Made by a program: the position numbers and the translations under genes. Below, piece after piece: positions 1-10,531 of a DNA stretch of 64,000 nt. Numbering within the stretch: position 1 is the stretch's first letter; every line of letters begins with the position of its first letter. The DNA comes from Methyloligella sp. GL2 (GTDB lineage Bacteria; Pseudomonadota; Alphaproteobacteria; Rhizobiales; Methyloligellaceae): NCBI RefSeq assembly GCF_013341275.1, contig NZ_CP054476.1, forward strand, positions 943,501-1,007,500, given 5' to 3'. The notes beneath the pieces were generated by a model, which had not been told where the DNA came from, searched no databases, and was given only the letters and a program-made list of their open reading frames with translations.

Positions 1-821
1 CGGGGAGCGAGAGCCGAGGCATCAAACGCGTGGCGCTGAAGGGCGGATCGTCCTTCTCCATCGCGCCGGCGGGGGACGGACCGGTAACGGTGCTGGGGCT
101 TTCCACCGAAAGCGGCGCGCCGGGGCTGCGCTACGTCAATCTCGGCATTCCGGGCGCCTCGGCTTTGACCACGCGGCGCTGGGACAAGGCGCTGGTCAGG
201 GACGATATCGCGGCTCTTAGTCCGCAGCTTATCGTGCTCGGCTACGGCACCAATGAAGGCTTCCAGGACGGGCTCGATCTCGATGCCTACGAGGCCACCT
301 ATCGCGACCTTCTGGCGACGATCCGGCAGGCGGCCCCGAAGGCGACGATTTTGATCCTCGGGCCGCTGGATGGGGCGCGGATGCCGGGTTACGCCAAATA
401 TGACGGGGCGCTGGAGGCGCCCTGCCGTCCGCTCAGCTCCGCCGAGCTGCAGAATTATCAGAGCTATGTCTCGGACAAGAGCGATGCGCTGGCGCGCTGG
501 TTCCCGCCGCCCAAGCTCGCCGGGGTGCGGGCGCGGCTGAAGACGATCGCCGAGGAGACCGGCGCCGAGTATCTCGACCTCTCCGCCCCGATGGGCGGAC
601 CGTGCGGCATTCATCGCTGGGCGCTCGCCGAGCCGCGCTTGGCGTTGCCCGATCATGTGCACTTAAGCGATCTGGGCTCGGAGAAGGTCGGACAAGCGGT
701 GTTCGATACGCTGATGGCGGGCTACGAGACCTATAAGGCGATGCCCGCAAGCCCCGGCGCCAAGACCAGCGCGATCACCTCTGAGGACGGGGCGGCGCCC
801 AGCCCCTCGGCCGAGAATTAG
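1..821 (+). CDS. SGNH/GDSL-type hydrolase, 5' end outside window (partial)
   Basis: The frame is open to the left edge with no natural start, so the N-terminus and the GDS nucleophile block lie upstream. The visible 270 residues carry the remaining SGNH blocks: a Gly block (NLGIPGAS), an Asn block (GYGTNEG) and a C-terminal Asp/His block (DHVHLSDLG). This fold usually makes esterases or acetyl-transferring enzymes acting on carbohydrate. The MBOAT acyltransferase starts 12 nt after the stop, which points to a shared role in O-acylating or de-acylating a cell-surface glycan. Family is confident; substrate is unknown. The acidic, Pro/Ser-rich C-terminus looks like a disordered tail. Confidence 0.8.
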   Translation, partial: GSESRGIKRVALKGGSSFSIAPAGDGPVTVLGLSTESGAPGLRYVNLGIPGASALTTRRWDKALVRDDIAALSPQLIVLGYGTNEGFQDGLDLDAYEATYRDLLATIRQAAPKATILILGPLDGARMPGYAKYDGALEAPCRPLSSAELQNYQSYVSDKSDALARWFPPPKLAGVRARLKTIAEETGAEYLDLSAPMGGPCGIHRWALAEPRLALPDHVHLSDLGSEKVGQAVFDTLMAGYETYKAMPASPGAKTSAITSEDGAAPSPSAEN

Positions 822-833
822 AGGGCGCGCGCG

Positions 834-2312
834 ATGCTGTTCCCGACCCTCGATTTCGGCTTGTTCTTTCTTGTGGTGTTCGCGGTCGCCTGGGAGCTGC
901 GCAGCCGCCCCGAGGGGCGCAAAACTTTCCTCGTTGCGGCGAGCTATCTGTTCTACGGCTATTGGGATTGGCGCTTCGCCACGCTGCTGGCGGCAAGCTC
1001 GCTGATCAACTACGTGGCCGGACGGCTGATCGCGACCACCGAGGCGGATCGGGCCAAGCGCCAGCTTCTCGCCATCGCCGTCGCCCTCAATCTCGGCATT
1101 CTCGGCTTCTTCAAATATTACGGCTTCTTCCTGGATTCCCTGGCCAGCCTGCTGGATCAGGCCGGCTGGCAGCGCGATCTGCCCTTCCTGGAGATCATCC
1201 TGCCTATCGGCATCTCCTTCTTCACCTTCCAGGGCATCTCCTATGTGGTGGATGTCTACCGGAAGCATGTGACGCCGGAGGAGAACCCGCTCGACGTCTT
1301 CCTCTATATCTCCTTCTTCCCGCAGCTGGTCGCCGGACCCATCGTGCGGGCGGCGGATTTCCTCCCCCAGCTGAAAGAGGAGCCGAAGCTCGAGCCTTCC
1401 ATGGTGGCGAAGGGGATCGTGCTGATCCTGCTCGGCCTGTTCAAGAAGATGGTGATCGCCAATTATCTGGCGACGCTCCTGGTGGACGACGTGTTCTTCG
1501 CGCCCGACGCCTATTCCGGGCCGGATCTGCTGCTGGCGCTCTACGGTTATGCGGTGCAGATCTATTGCGACTTCTCCGGCTATAGCGATATAGCCATCGG
1601 CGTGGCGGCGCTGCTCGGCTTCCATTTCAAAGCCAATTTCCTGCAGCCTTACCGCGCGGCGTCTTTGCGCGAATTCTGGCAGCGCTGGCATATCTCGCTC
1701 TCCACCTGGCTGCGCGATTATCTCTACAAGCCGCTCGGCGGCAGCCATCACGGCGAGGCCAAGACCCACCGCAATCTGATGATCACCATGCTGCTCGGCG
1801 GGATCTGGCACGGGGCGGCCTGGACCTTCCTGATCTGGGGCGGTATTCACGGGCTGGCGCTGGTGGCGGAGCGGGCGATCCGCCTGCGTGTGCCGGCGCG
1901 CAGCGGCACTGTGGCTGTCGGCGGGGGTGGGAAGGGGAGCGCGGCGCTCGCCGCTGGGCTGCCGCCGGTGACCCAAGCCTTCAAGACCGCGGTGGGCGTG
2001 CTGCTCACCTTCAATATCGTCTGCCTCGCCTGGATCTTCTTCCGCTCCGAGTCGCTGGACTATGCGCTCTCCTATTTGCAGGGGCTGACCGATTGGTCCG
2101 GGCCGGTGGAGCTGGCGACGCCGTTCCTGGTGGCGCTGGTGTTCTTCTCCCTGGCGGCGCATTTCGTCTCCGAGGATCTGACGGCGCGGATCGCCGCCAA
2201 GCTGGAGGGCCTGGGGCCGCTGGGGCTCGGCGCCGTTCTCGGCTTCGGTCTTCTTCTGATCTGGGGTATCGCGCCGCCGGGCGTCGCCCCCTTCATCTAT
2301 TTCCAGTTCTGA
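834..2312 (+). CDS. MBOAT family O-acyltransferase (AlgI/DltB-like)
   Basis: This 492-residue polytopic membrane protein has the family landmarks: PIGISFFTFQGISYVVDVYR near residue 122, the FWQRWHISLSTWLRDYL block near residue 280, and the catalytic His in GGIWHGAAWTFLIWGG near residue 325. Members move acyl groups, usually acetyl, across the membrane to polysaccharides, teichoic acids or peptidoglycan, and work with an SGNH partner like the gene just upstream. Spacing to the neighbours is 12 and 10 nt, so the three genes are probably one operon. The acceptor cannot be told from sequence; alginate is unlikely because no alginate genes are visible. Confidence 0.92.
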   Translation: MLFPTLDFGLFFLVVFAVAWELRSRPEGRKTFLVAASYLFYGYWDWRFATLLAASSLINYVAGRLIATTEADRAKRQLLAIAVALNLGILGFFKYYGFFLDSLASLLDQAGWQRDLPFLEIILPIGISFFTFQGISYVVDVYRKHVTPEENPLDVFLYISFFPQLVAGPIVRAADFLPQLKEEPKLEPSMVAKGIVLILLGLFKKMVIANYLATLLVDDVFFAPDAYSGPDLLLALYGYAVQIYCDFSGYSDIAIGVAALLGFHFKANFLQPYRAASLREFWQRWHISLSTWLRDYLYKPLGGSHHGEAKTHRNLMITMLLGGIWHGAAWTFLIWGGIHGLALVAERAIRLRVPARSGTVAVGGGGKGSAALAAGLPPVTQAFKTAVGVLLTFNIVCLAWIFFRSESLDYALSYLQGLTDWSGPVELATPFLVALVFFSLAAHFVSEDLTARIAAKLEGLGPLGLGAVLGFGLLLIWGIAPPGVAPFIYFQF

Positions 2313-2322
2313 GTTCCGTCTG

Positions 2323-2823
2323 ATGTCGTTCGTGTTGGAGTTCCGGAGGAGCTATTTTCTCGAGCCCGCCCGCGCCAAGGCGGCGGCGGAGGCACGCGCG
2401 CGCAAGGCCAAACGGCGGGTGGCCGAAAAGCCCAAGCCGCCGGCGCATCTGATCACGCGCAAGGCGAGGCGGGGCATGCTGCTGGCGCTGATGACCGCCG
2501 CATTGATCCTCGCGGTGTTCAACTCCGAAGGGATGAAATCCTATGCCTGGGACCTTGCCGAGCAGCCGATGTTCCGGCCGGTTCTGGTGCTGGCGGAGGG
2601 CTGGGACCGGGCGATGGAGAAACTCGGCGCCAAGGCGCTGATGGCCGATCTGCAGGACATCGCCAGCACCGCGCAGGCGGCGCGCTGGTCCGATGTGGCG
2701 GGGCTGTTCAGGCGAGGTGAGGCGGACGACGCCATTGCCCGCGGCGGCGCCGATCCGATGACCACCGGCTCGCTGCCGGCTGCGGCGAGCGATGTTCCGG
2801 GTGGTGTTGGGAGCGCCGATTGA
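2323..2823 (+). CDS. Small single-pass membrane protein of the acylation cassette, unknown function
   Basis: This 166-residue protein has a strongly basic, Ala-rich N-terminal stretch (about residues 15-50), one hydrophobic segment near residues 52-66 (LLALMTAALILAVFN), then an extracytoplasmic-looking region of about 100 residues with no motif I recognise. The basic side suggests the N-terminus is cytoplasmic. It starts 10 nt after the MBOAT stop, so co-expression is likely. It could be an accessory subunit, or a shortened relative of the membrane-anchored partner proteins found in other MBOAT cassettes. No catalytic motif is visible. Confidence 0.7.
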   Translation: MSFVLEFRRSYFLEPARAKAAAEARARKAKRRVAEKPKPPAHLITRKARRGMLLALMTAALILAVFNSEGMKSYAWDLAEQPMFRPVLVLAEGWDRAMEKLGAKALMADLQDIASTAQAARWSDVAGLFRRGEADDAIARGGADPMTTGSLPAAASDVPGGVGSAD

Positions 2824-2867
2824 CCCTCCTCCATCGCTTCTCTTTCAGGGAGAGGGTGTACGGGCAC

Positions 2868-2949
2868 CGTCATGCCGGCAACAGCCGGCATCCAACCAAG
2901 AGCTCCGAGATTGTTGCTGGATCCCGGCGTTCGCCGGGATGACGCCGTG
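2868..2949. repeat. Intergenic palindromic repeat, type A
   Basis: About 80 bp made of two inverted-repeat arms: CATGCCGGCAACAGCCGGCAT and, further on, ATCCCGGCGTTCGCCGGGAT. The same unit, with the same spacing and ending GATGACGCCGTG, recurs at 59403-59483 and 62256-62337, where it starts longer composite elements. It looks like a REP-type chromosomal repeat. It lies between convergent genes, so a role in 3' ends or nucleoid structure is possible but not shown. Confidence 0.85.
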
Positions 2950-3035
2950 CCCAAACTCTCTCTCCCCGCCGGGGAGAGGTGAAGGCGGCCGGCGATGACG
3001 AGAAGAGGTTGCGCGCGGCCGTAGGGGGACGAACT

Positions 3036-3058
3036 CCCTCCCCCTAAAAGGGGGAGGG
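3036..3058. terminator. C/G-only hairpin between convergent genes, terminator-like
   Basis: CCCTCCCCCT pairs perfectly with AGGGGGAGGG around a 3-nt AAA loop. It sits 47 nt past the gltD stop on the minus strand. No U-tract follows on either strand, so it may be a structural repeat and not a true intrinsic terminator. Confidence 0.4.
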
Positions 3059-3104
3059 TTGGGGTGGGGGTCGTTTTCCCCTCAGCCGGTGTTATTTTGA
3101 CCGC

Positions 3105-4523
3105 TTAGCGCGGCAGGTCGGTGTGGCCCATGAGGAATTTGTCGACCGCATGCGCCACCTGGCGCCCCTCGCGGATGGCCCAGACCACCAGAGACTGGCC
3201 GCGGCGCATATCGCCGGCAGCGAAGATCTTCTCCTTCGAGGTCTGATAGGCGAGGGTGTCGGCCTTCACATTGCCGCGCGGGTCGAGCTCCAGGCCGAGG
3301 GCTTCGAGCATGCCTTGCTTGACCGGATGGACGAAGCCCATGGCGAGCAGCACCAGATCCGCCTTGAGGTGGAACTCGGTGTCGGGGATCGGCTTCATCT
3401 GCTCGTCCAGGCGCACGCATTCCAGCCCGGTCACCGTGTTGTCCTCACCGATGAAGTGCTTGGTGGAGACGGAGAAGTCGCGGATCGCGCCTTCCGCCTG
3501 GCTGGAGGAGGTGCGCAGCTTGAGCGGCCAGTGCGGCCAGGTCATCGCCTTGTCTTCCTTCTCCGGCGGCATCGGCATGATCTCCAGCTGGGTGACGGAG
3601 ACCGCGCCCTGGCGGAACGAGGTGCCGATGCAGTCGGAACCGGTATCGCCGCCGCCGATCACCACCACATGCTTGCCCTTGGCGCCGATCGGCTCGACAT
3701 CGCCCAGAGGCTCGCCGGAGACGCGGCGGTTCTGCTGGGTGAGGAAGTCCATGGCGAAGTGGATGCCGGACAGGTCGCGGCCCTCGATGGGAAGATCGCG
3801 CGGGTGCTCCGAGCCGCCGGTCAGCACCACGGCATCGTAATCGCGCACCAGCTCCTCGGCCTGCACGTCCTTGCCGATATGGGTGTTGCAGCGGAAGACG
3901 ACGCCTTCGGCCTCCATCTGCGTCTGGCGGCGGTCGATGATGTGCTTTTCCATCTTGAAGTCCGGGATGCCGTAGCGGAGCAGGCCGCCGGGCTTGGCGT
4001 TCTTCTCGAACAGATGCACCTCGTGGCCGGCGCGGGCGAGCTGCTGCGCGGCGGCCATGCCGGAAGGGCCGGCGCCGACGACGGCGACCTTCTTGCCGGT
4101 CTTCTGCTCGGGCGGCTGCGGCGTGATCCAGCCTTCCTGGAACGCCTTGTCGGCGATGGAGCATTCGATGGATTTGATGGTCACCGGGTTGTCGGTGATG
4201 TTCAGCGTGCAGGCGGCCTCGCAAGGCGCCGGGCAGACGCGGCCCGTCACTTCCGGGAAGTTGTTGGTGGAGTGGAGGTTCTGCGCCGCCACCTCCCAAT
4301 CGGAGTGATAGACCAAATCGTTCCAGTCGGGGATCTGGTTGTTCACCGGGCAGCCCTGATGGCAATAGGGAATGCCGCAATCCATGCAGCGGGCGGCCTG
4401 GCGCACCACGTCGGTGTCGGGCAGCGGATTCACGAACTCGCGGTAATGGCGCACGCGATCGGCGGCCGGCTCGTAGCTCTGCTCCTGACGGTCGATCTCG
4501 AGGAAGCCCGTGACCTTACCCAT
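3105..4523 (-). CDS. gltD: Glutamate synthase (NADPH) small subunit
   Basis: This 472-residue subunit passes electrons from NADPH through FAD and Fe-S clusters to GltB. The N-terminus has the cysteine clusters [14 protein letters not shown] and CPAPCEAAC, followed by an FAD-binding [12 protein letters not shown], an NAD(P)-binding GGGDTGSDC and the C-terminal [11 protein letters not shown] motif. I chose the ATG at 4523 (MGKVTGFLE) because this matches the usual family start and GGAAGGAT lies about 10 nt upstream; the open frame runs 15 codons further. It follows gltB by 125 nt on the same strand. Together they make glutamate from glutamine and 2-oxoglutarate. Confidence 0.97.
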   Translation of the reverse strand: MGKVTGFLEIDRQEQSYEPAADRVRHYREFVNPLPDTDVVRQAARCMDCGIPYCHQGCPVNNQIPDWNDLVYHSDWEVAAQNLHSTNNFPEVTGRVCPAPCEAACTLNITDNPVTIKSIECSIADKAFQEGWITPQPPEQKTGKKVAVVGAGPSGMAAAQQLARAGHEVHLFEKNAKPGGLLRYGIPDFKMEKHIIDRRQTQMEAEGVVFRCNTHIGKDVQAEELVRDYDAVVLTGGSEHPRDLPIEGRDLSGIHFAMDFLTQQNRRVSGEPLGDVEPIGAKGKHVVVIGGGDTGSDCIGTSFRQGAVSVTQLEIMPMPPEKEDKAMTWPHWPLKLRTSSSQAEGAIRDFSVSTKHFIGEDNTVTGLECVRLDEQMKPIPDTEFHLKADLVLLAMGFVHPVKQGMLEALGLELDPRGNVKADTLAYQTSKEKIFAAGDMRRGQSLVVWAIREGRQVAHAVDKFLMGHTDLPR

Positions 4524-4648
4524 GCTGTTCCCATCCTTCCGGCGGGCATTGGCCGCGCCGGCTCTCATCTCTCGTTTCGTTCACTCGCAGTCCGGCGCCG
4601 AGGCCTCACCTTACCGGCAGGCCACTCGCCATGCTCATTGCTTGCTCG

Positions 4649-7600
4649 CTATTTCGCCTCGCCGAGGCCGAGCTCCAGCTCGCCCATGCCAGTTTCGTCG
4701 GCGACTTGCGCGCGCGCCATCTCTTCCAGGGCGCGGCGGTACTCGACCGGCATGACCTTGACGAATTTCGGCAGATAGTCGTCCCAATTGTCGAGGATCG
4801 CCTTGGCGCGGCCGGAGCCGGTGTAGTGCAGGTGGTTCTCGATCAGCTGGCGCAGCCGCTCGGCATCGAAGCGGGTCATGTCGGAGAAATCCACCATGCC
4901 GTGGCTCTCCATGTCGCCCGATTGATGGCGGCTTCTGGCGTTCAGGCTGTCCTCGGCCGGGACCGGCTCGAGGTCGACCATGGCGAGGTTGCAGCGGTTC
5001 TCGAAATCGCCGGCCTCGTCCAGAACATAGGCGATGCCGCCGGACATGCCGGCCGCAAAGTTGCGGCCCGTGCCGCCGAGCACGACGACAACGCCGCCGG
5101 TCATGTATTCGCAGCCGTGATCGCCGGTGCCTTCGACAACGGCGATGGCGCCGGAGTTGCGCACGGCGAAGCGCTCGCCGGCAACGCCGTGGAAGTAGCA
5201 TTCACCGGCAATGGCGCCGTAGAGCACGGTGTTGCCGACGATGATGGACTCTTCCGGCACGATCCGGGTGTTTTCCGGCGGGCGCACGATCAGCCGGCCG
5301 CCGGAGAGGCCCTTGCCGACATAGTCGTTGCCTTCGCCGACCAGATCGAGGGTCACGCCTTGCGCCACCCAGGCGCCGAAGCTCTGGCCGGCGGAGCCGC
5401 GCAAGGTGATCCAGACGGTGTCCTCGGACAGGCCCTTATGGCCATAGCGCTTGGCGATCTCGCCCGACAGCATAGCGCCGGCGGTACGGTCGATATTCTT
5501 GATCGGCAGGTCGAGCTTGACCGGCTGCTTCTCCACCAGAGCCGGGCGGCACATATCGATCAGCTTGCGGTCGAGAACCTCTTCCAGCTCGTGATCCTGA
5601 CGCTCGGTATTGTGGACGGAGACGCCGGCCGGCACCTCCGGCTTGTGGAAGATGCGGGTGAAGTCGAGACCGCGCGCCTTCCAGTGGTCGATGGCCTTGC
5701 TTTTATCGAGAATGTCGGAGTGGCCGATCAGCTCGTCGAACCTGCGGAAGCCGAGCGCGGCCATGTATTCTCGCACCTCTTCGGCGACGAAGAAGAAGTA
5801 GTTGATCACATGCTCCGGCTTGCCGGTGAACAGCTTGCGCAGCACCGGGTCCTGCGTGGCGACGCCGACCGGGCAGGTGTTCAGATGGCATTTGCGCATC
5901 ATGATGCAGCCGACCGCGATCAGCGGCGCAGTGGCGAAGCCGAACTCGTCGGCGCCGAGCAGACCGCCGACGATGACGTCGCGGCCGGTGCGGAAACCGC
6001 CATCGACCTGAACGGCGATGCGGCTGCGCAAATCGTTGAGCACCAGCGTCTGCTGGGTCTCGGCGAGGCCGAGCTCCCAGGGGCTGCCGGCATGTTTGAT
6101 GGAGGTCAGGGGCGATGCGCCCGTGCCGCCTTCGAAGCCTGCGATGGTGACGTGATCTGCCTTGGCCTTGGCGACGCCCGCCGCGACGGTGCCGACGCCG
6201 ATCTCGGAGACCAGCTTCACCGAGATATCGGCGATCGGGTTCACGTTCTTCAGATCGTAGATCAGCTGCTTCAGATCCTCGATCGAATAGATGTCGTGAT
6301 GCGGCGGCGGCGAAATCAGACCCACGCCGGGCGTCGAATGGCGCACCTTGGCGATGATGGAATCGACCTTATGGCCGGGAAGCTGGCCGCCTTCGCCGGG
6401 CTTGGCGCCTTGCGCCACCTTGATCTGGATCATGTCGGAATTGACCAGATACTCGGTGGTGACGCCGAAGCGTCCCGACGCCACCTGCTTGATGGCCGAG
6501 CGCATGGAATCGCCGTTGGGCATGGGCGTGAAGCGGTCGGGCTCCTCGCCGCCCTCGCCGGTATTGGACTTGCCGCCGATGCGGTTCATGGCGATGGCCA
6601 GGGTGGTGTGGGCCTCGCGGCTGATGGAGCCGTAGGACATGGCACCGGTGGCGAAGCGCTTGACGATCTCGGTGGCCGGTTCGACCTCGTCCAGCGGCAC
6701 CGGCTCGCGCCCGATCTCCTCGGCATTCTTGATGCGGAACATGCCGCGCAAGGTGAGGAGCTGCTCGGACTGCTCGTTCACGCGCTGGGCGAACTCGCGG
6801 TATTTCTCCGGCAGGTTGCCGCGCACCGAATGCTGCAGATCGGCGACCACTTCGGGGCGCCACATATGAGCCTCGCCGCGGATGCGGAAATTGTATTCGC
6901 CGCCGACGGCTAGGGCGTTCTTCAACACCGGCGCGTTGGAGAAGGCAAGGCGGTGACGCTCGAAAGCCTCGGCCGCGATCTGCTCCAGCCCAACGCCCTC
7001 GATCTGGGAATGGGTGCCGGTGAAATATTTCTCGATGAAATCGGAACGAAGCCCGACAGCGTCGAAGATCTGCGCACCGCAATAGGACTGATAGGTCGAG
7101 ATGCCCATCTTTGAGCAGACCTTGAGAATGCCCTTGTTGATGCCTTTGACGTAGCGCTTCACCGCTTCCTTCGGCGTCAGCTCCTCGTCCAGATCCTCGG
7201 CGATTTCCTCGATGGTCTCGAACGCCAGATAAGGATTGATCGCCTCGGCGCCATAGCCGGCCAGGGTGCAGAACTGATTGATCTCGAAGGCTTCGCCGGT
7301 CTCCACGACGAGGCCGACCGAGGTGCGCAAGCCCTGGCGGATCAGGTGATGATGCACGGCGCTGGTGGCCAGCAGCGAGGGGATCGGCAGCCGGGCCGGG
7401 CCGACGGTGCGGTCGGACAGGACGATGATATTCTCGCCGCGGCGGACAGCGGTCTCGGCTTCCTGACACAGCGCATCGAGCGCATCTTCCATTCCTTCCG
7501 CGCCCTTCTCGACCGGATAGGTGATGTCGAGGGTCACGGTGTGGAACTGGTTGTCCGCCACATCGCCGATGGAGCGGATGCGCTCCAGATTCTCATTGGT

Positions 7601-9328
7601 GAGAATCGGCTGCGCCGCTTCCAGACGCTTCTGATTGGCGGTGCCTTCCAGGTCGAGCAGGTTCGGCCGGGGACCAATGAAGGTCACCAGCGACATGACT
7701 AGCTCCTCGCGGATCGGGTCGATCGGCGGGTTGGTCACCTGGGCGAAGTTCTGCTGGAAATAGCTGTGCAGCAGCTTGGGCTTGCTGGACAGCGCCGAGA
7801 TCGGCGTGTCGGTGCCCATGGAGCCGACCGCCTCCTGGCCCACCTCGGCCATGGGCGCCATCAGCGCCTTTATCGCTTCCTGGGTGTAGCCGAAGGCCTG
7901 CTGGCGGTCGAGCAGGCCGACATTGGTCGGCGGCAGGTGGCTGTCGCCATTCTCCGGCCCCGGCAGGTCGTTGACCTCGATCTGGGTCTTGTTCAGCCAT
8001 TCCTGATAGGGATGCGCGGCGGCAAGCTCCGCCTTGATCTCCTCGTCGGAGATGATGCAGCCCTTCTCGAGGTCGATGAGCAGCATCTTGCCCGGCTGCA
8101 GACGCCATTTCTGGACGATTTTCTCTTCCGGCACGGGCAGCACGCCGGTCTCCGAGGCCATCACCACCATGCCGTCCTCGGTGACGAGGTAGCGGGCCGG
8201 GCGGAGGCCGTTGCGGTCCAGCGTTGCGCCGATGCGGCGGCCATCGGTAAAGGCGACGGCGGCGGGGCCGTCCCACGGCTCCATCAGGCAGGCGTTGTAT
8301 TCGTAGAAAGCCTTGCGCTTGGCATCCATCAGCGGGTTGCCGGCCCAGGCTTCCGGGATCAGCATCATCGCCGCGTGCGGCAGGCTGTAGCCGCCCTGAA
8401 CCAGGAACTCCAAGGCATTGTCGAAGCAGGCCGTGTCGGACTGGCCGTCATAGGAGATCGGCCACAGCTTCTCGATATCCTCGCCGAACAGGGGCGAGGA
8501 TACGGACGCCTGGCGCGCCGCCATCCAGTTCACATTGCCGCGCAGCGTGTTGATCTCGCCGTTATGGGCGACCATGCGATAGGGATGCGACAGCTTCCAG
8601 GACGGGAAGGTGTTGGTCGAGAAGCGCTGATGCACCAGGGCCAGGGCCGAGGCCATCTTCGGATGATGCAGGTCGGCGTAATAGGCGCCGAGCTGATAGG
8701 CCAGGAACATGCCCTTATAGACGACGGTGCGGCAGGACATGGAGACGGTATAGAAACCGATATCGTGGCCGCCGGTATCGCCATTGATGGTGTTGGCGAT
8801 GGATTTGCGGACGATATAGAGCTTCCGCTCGAAGTCGTCCTCATCCTCGATGCCGGCGCCGCGGCCGATGAACACCTGGCGGTGGAACGGCTCGGTCTCG
8901 ATGACGATCGGCGGCAGGCAGGAATTGTCGGTCGGCACGTCGCGCCAGCCGAGCAGCTTCAGCCCCTCCGCCTCGATGATGCGCTCGACGGTGGATTGGC
9001 AATAGATGCGCTGCGCCTGGTTCTGCGGCATGAAGAGCTGGCCGACGGCGTATTCGCCGGGCTCGGGCAGCTGAAACGGGCACACCTCGACAAAGAACTC
9101 ATGCGGGATCTGCAGCAGCATGCCGGCTCCGTCGCCAAAGCGCGGATCGGCGCCAGCCGCACCCCGATGGGTGAGGTTCACCAGAAGCTGCAGACCCTGC
9201 TCGATCGTCTCGTGGCTGCGTCGGCCATTGAGATCGGCCACGAAGCCCACGCCACAAGCATCGTGCTCATTGCGCGGATCATAGAGTCCTTGCGCTTCGG
9301 GAAATTCCTTCGGTGTGTTTTCCTTCAT
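4649..9328 (-). CDS. gltB: Glutamate synthase (NADPH) large subunit
   Basis: This 1559-residue protein has the normal length and order: class II glutaminase domain, linker, FMN-binding synthase barrel with the 3Fe-4S cysteines [12 protein letters not shown], and the C-terminal beta-helix domain. The glutaminase nucleophile is the Cys of HDACGVGF, residue 25 from the chosen start, so a short propeptide is removed. The start is uncertain. ATG 9328 (MKENTPKE) gives a typical propeptide, ATG 9355 is also possible, and neither has a strong ribosome site. I see no sigma-54 promoter upstream. It is the first gene of gltB-gltD. Confidence 0.97.
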   Translation of the reverse strand: MKENTPKEFPEAQGLYDPRNEHDACGVGFVADLNGRRSHETIEQGLQLLVNLTHRGAAGADPRFGDGAGMLLQIPHEFFVEVCPFQLPEPGEYAVGQLFMPQNQAQRIYCQSTVERIIEAEGLKLLGWRDVPTDNSCLPPIVIETEPFHRQVFIGRGAGIEDEDDFERKLYIVRKSIANTINGDTGGHDIGFYTVSMSCRTVVYKGMFLAYQLGAYYADLHHPKMASALALVHQRFSTNTFPSWKLSHPYRMVAHNGEINTLRGNVNWMAARQASVSSPLFGEDIEKLWPISYDGQSDTACFDNALEFLVQGGYSLPHAAMMLIPEAWAGNPLMDAKRKAFYEYNACLMEPWDGPAAVAFTDGRRIGATLDRNGLRPARYLVTEDGMVVMASETGVLPVPEEKIVQKWRLQPGKMLLIDLEKGCIISDEEIKAELAAAHPYQEWLNKTQIEVNDLPGPENGDSHLPPTNVGLLDRQQAFGYTQEAIKALMAPMAEVGQEAVGSMGTDTPISALSSKPKLLHSYFQQNFAQVTNPPIDPIREELVMSLVTFIGPRPNLLDLEGTANQKRLEAAQPILTNENLERIRSIGDVADNQFHTVTLDITYPVEKGAEGMEDALDALCQEAETAVRRGENIIVLSDRTVGPARLPIPSLLATSAVHHHLIRQGLRTSVGLVVETGEAFEINQFCTLAGYGAEAINPYLAFETIEEIAEDLDEELTPKEAVKRYVKGINKGILKVCSKMGISTYQSYCGAQIFDAVGLRSDFIEKYFTGTHSQIEGVGLEQIAAEAFERHRLAFSNAPVLKNALAVGGEYNFRIRGEAHMWRPEVVADLQHSVRGNLPEKYREFAQRVNEQSEQLLTLRGMFRIKNAEEIGREPVPLDEVEPATEIVKRFATGAMSYGSISREAHTTLAIAMNRIGGKSNTGEGGEEPDRFTPMPNGDSMRSAIKQVASGRFGVTTEYLVNSDMIQIKVAQGAKPGEGGQLPGHKVDSIIAKVRHSTPGVGLISPPPHHDIYSIEDLKQLIYDLKNVNPIADISVKLVSEIGVGTVAAGVAKAKADHVTIAGFEGGTGASPLTSIKHAGSPWELGLAETQQTLVLNDLRSRIAVQVDGGFRTGRDVIVGGLLGADEFGFATAPLIAVGCIMMRKCHLNTCPVGVATQDPVLRKLFTGKPEHVINYFFFVAEEVREYMAALGFRRFDELIGHSDILDKSKAIDHWKARGLDFTRIFHKPEVPAGVSVHNTERQDHELEEVLDRKLIDMCRPALVEKQPVKLDLPIKNIDRTAGAMLSGEIAKRYGHKGLSEDTVWITLRGSAGQSFGAWVAQGVTLDLVGEGNDYVGKGLSGGRLIVRPPENTRIVPEESIIVGNTVLYGAIAGECYFHGVAGERFAVRNSGAIAVVEGTGDHGCEYMTGGVVVVLGGTGRNFAAGMSGGIAYVLDEAGDFENRCNLAMVDLEPVPAEDSLNARSRHQSGDMESHGMVDFSDMTRFDAERLRQLIENHLHYTGSGRAKAILDNWDDYLPKFVKVMPVEYRRALEEMARAQVADETGMGELELGLGEAK

Positions 9329-9894
9329 ACCCAAACTGTGATTGCGGATTTTCATTACAGCTCGAAAACACAGCCATGCTGGCATCGCTCAAGGCAAGCG
9401 TTCTCCTTGGAGATTACCGGCATGACCTACCCATGTTAGATTTGCAGATCAGCTGTTAATTCAACGCCGAAGCTGCTTGGCTCGCAAGTCAGTACTGGCT
9501 TGCGCGACCCCAGCCGCCGGCATTGGCTACCGGCATACCCCATTTTTGTGAGGGGGCAAGGCTGAAGAGACCCTTTCGTGTGCGATCCGCGCGCAACGCT
9601 CTTATGCGCCGCGATTGCGGACACGACAAAGGTCAGCAAACCTGTCCTATTCCCTCCCAAAATGCCAGAATTCCCCTGACCGCACAAGACGAAAGTCCGG
9701 CGCTGGGGGAACGTTTAGATTCCTGGCGAAAAAACGACGAAATTTGGCGTTGTGCGGCGAAAAACGTCCGATTTTTGGTGCCGCCCGCTCAACGTTAACA
9801 AATATGAAAAACGATGAACTTATATGTTATTCAATAAGTTAGTATCGTTTGTTGGCGCCAAATCTCGCCGAGAAAATCCTCAAAAATTAAGATT
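9329..9894. other. Intergenic region upstream of gltB, no gene recognised
   Basis: About 560 bp hold no convincing reading frame. The part nearest gltB should carry its minus-strand promoter and leader; I could not pick a clear -35/-10. The segment from about 9780 to 9890 is clearly more AT-rich than its surroundings (for example AAATATGAAAAACGATG), which suits a promoter region for the possible RNA to the right. Confidence 0.5.
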
Positions 9895-10040
9895 CGCGTA
9901 AAGGGTCCTCCCTATGATCCCTCTTATCGCTTCAGGCGAATGTCCAGCGTGTCTGGGGCGGACGACGTTCGCAGGTTTTCCCATAGCACCTGCAACAAAG
10001 AGGGGTGCGGTCTCTATAGACCGCACCCCTCTGCGTTTTT
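9895..10040 (+). ncRNA. Possible small RNA ending at a strong plus-strand terminator
   Basis: A perfect terminator hairpin with a plus-strand T-run closes this region, yet no plus-strand protein gene lies upstream; gltB points away. The segment contains a possible hairpin AGGG...CCCT whose loop exposes CCTCCC, an anti-Shine-Dalgarno sequence, and a second imperfect hairpin (GCGAA...TTCGC, 9938-9972). The 5' end and promoter are guesses. The simpler reading is that the hairpin only terminates hsp20 from the other side. Confidence 0.3.
9999..10040 (+). terminator. Strong intrinsic terminator, probably bidirectional
   Basis: A 15-bp perfect stem (9999-10013 with 10018-10032) closes a 4-nt loop and is followed by GCGTTTTT on the plus strand. 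On the minus strand the hairpin lies 38 nt after the hsp20 stop and is followed by the weaker CTTTGTTG. It can end hsp20 transcription and any plus-strand RNA reaching it. Confidence 0.85.
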
Positions 10041-10069
10041 CGGTTGATGCGTTCGGAAGCTCGCCGGAT

Positions 10070-10531
10070 TTACGCGGCCTTGCTGTCGATCACTTTCGGC
10101 GTTTCCGCCTTGCTGGTGATCGGAACCGTGCGGGGCTTCATAGCCTCCGGGATCTCACGTTTCAGATCGATATGAAGCAGGCCGTTCTCCAGTGCCGCGC
10201 CGGTTACCTCGACATGATCGGCGAGCTGGAAGCGGCGCTCGAAGCTGCGCGAGGCGATGCCGCGATGAAGGAAGGTGGTGTCCTCCTTCCCCTCGGTCTT
10301 GTCGCCGCGTACCGACAGAACGTGCTCCTTCACCTCGATATTGAGATCGGGCTCGGCGAAGCCGGCGACCGCCATGGAAATGCGGTATTCGTGCTCGCCG
10401 ACGCGCTCGATATTGTAGGGGGGATAGCTCGGGGCATCGCCCTCGAGCGAGCTCAGCGTATCGAGCAACGAGCCGAGGCGGTCGAAGCCGATGGTGGAGC
10501 GGTAAAGCGGGGCCAAATCGAATTGTCTCAT
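10070..10531 (-). CDS. Small heat shock protein, Hsp20 family
   Basis: This 153-residue cytoplasmic ATP-independent chaperone has an alpha-crystallin domain. The N-terminus MRQFDLAPLYRSTIGFDRL is typical of the IbpA/HspH class in rhizobia. The core includes YRISMAVAGF near residue 58, the conserved GIASRSFERRFQLADHVEV stretch, and NGLLHIDLKREIPE near the C-terminus. I chose the ATG at 10531 over the 21-codon longer frame because AGGAGG lies directly upstream and sits inside a ROSE-type hairpin, so expression is probably induced by heat at translation. It is monocistronic with its own terminator. Confidence 0.95.
   Translation of the reverse strand: MRQFDLAPLYRSTIGFDRLGSLLDTLSSLEGDAPSYPPYNIERVGEHEYRISMAVAGFAEPDLNIEVKEHVLSVRGDKTEGKEDTTFLHRGIASRSFERRFQLADHVEVTGAALENGLLHIDLKREIPEAMKPRTVPITSKAETPKVIDSKAA

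Noticed and set aside
834..2312. Assignment of the MBOAT gene to alginate acetylation (algI)
   Set aside because: No other alginate genes in view; family alone does not give the acceptor.
4631..6913. 760-codon plus-strand open frame opposite gltB, and similar long antisense frames (3123-4778, 7766-9439, 28034-29836, 22670-24046)
   Set aside because: They lie opposite strongly conserved genes in GC-rich DNA where stop codons are rare; their products are His/Asp/Gly-rich shadows with no domain.
9436..9687. 83-codon minus-strand frame upstream of gltB
   Set aside because: No ribosome site, no domain, Cys/Ser/Gly-rich composition typical of random GC-rich frames.
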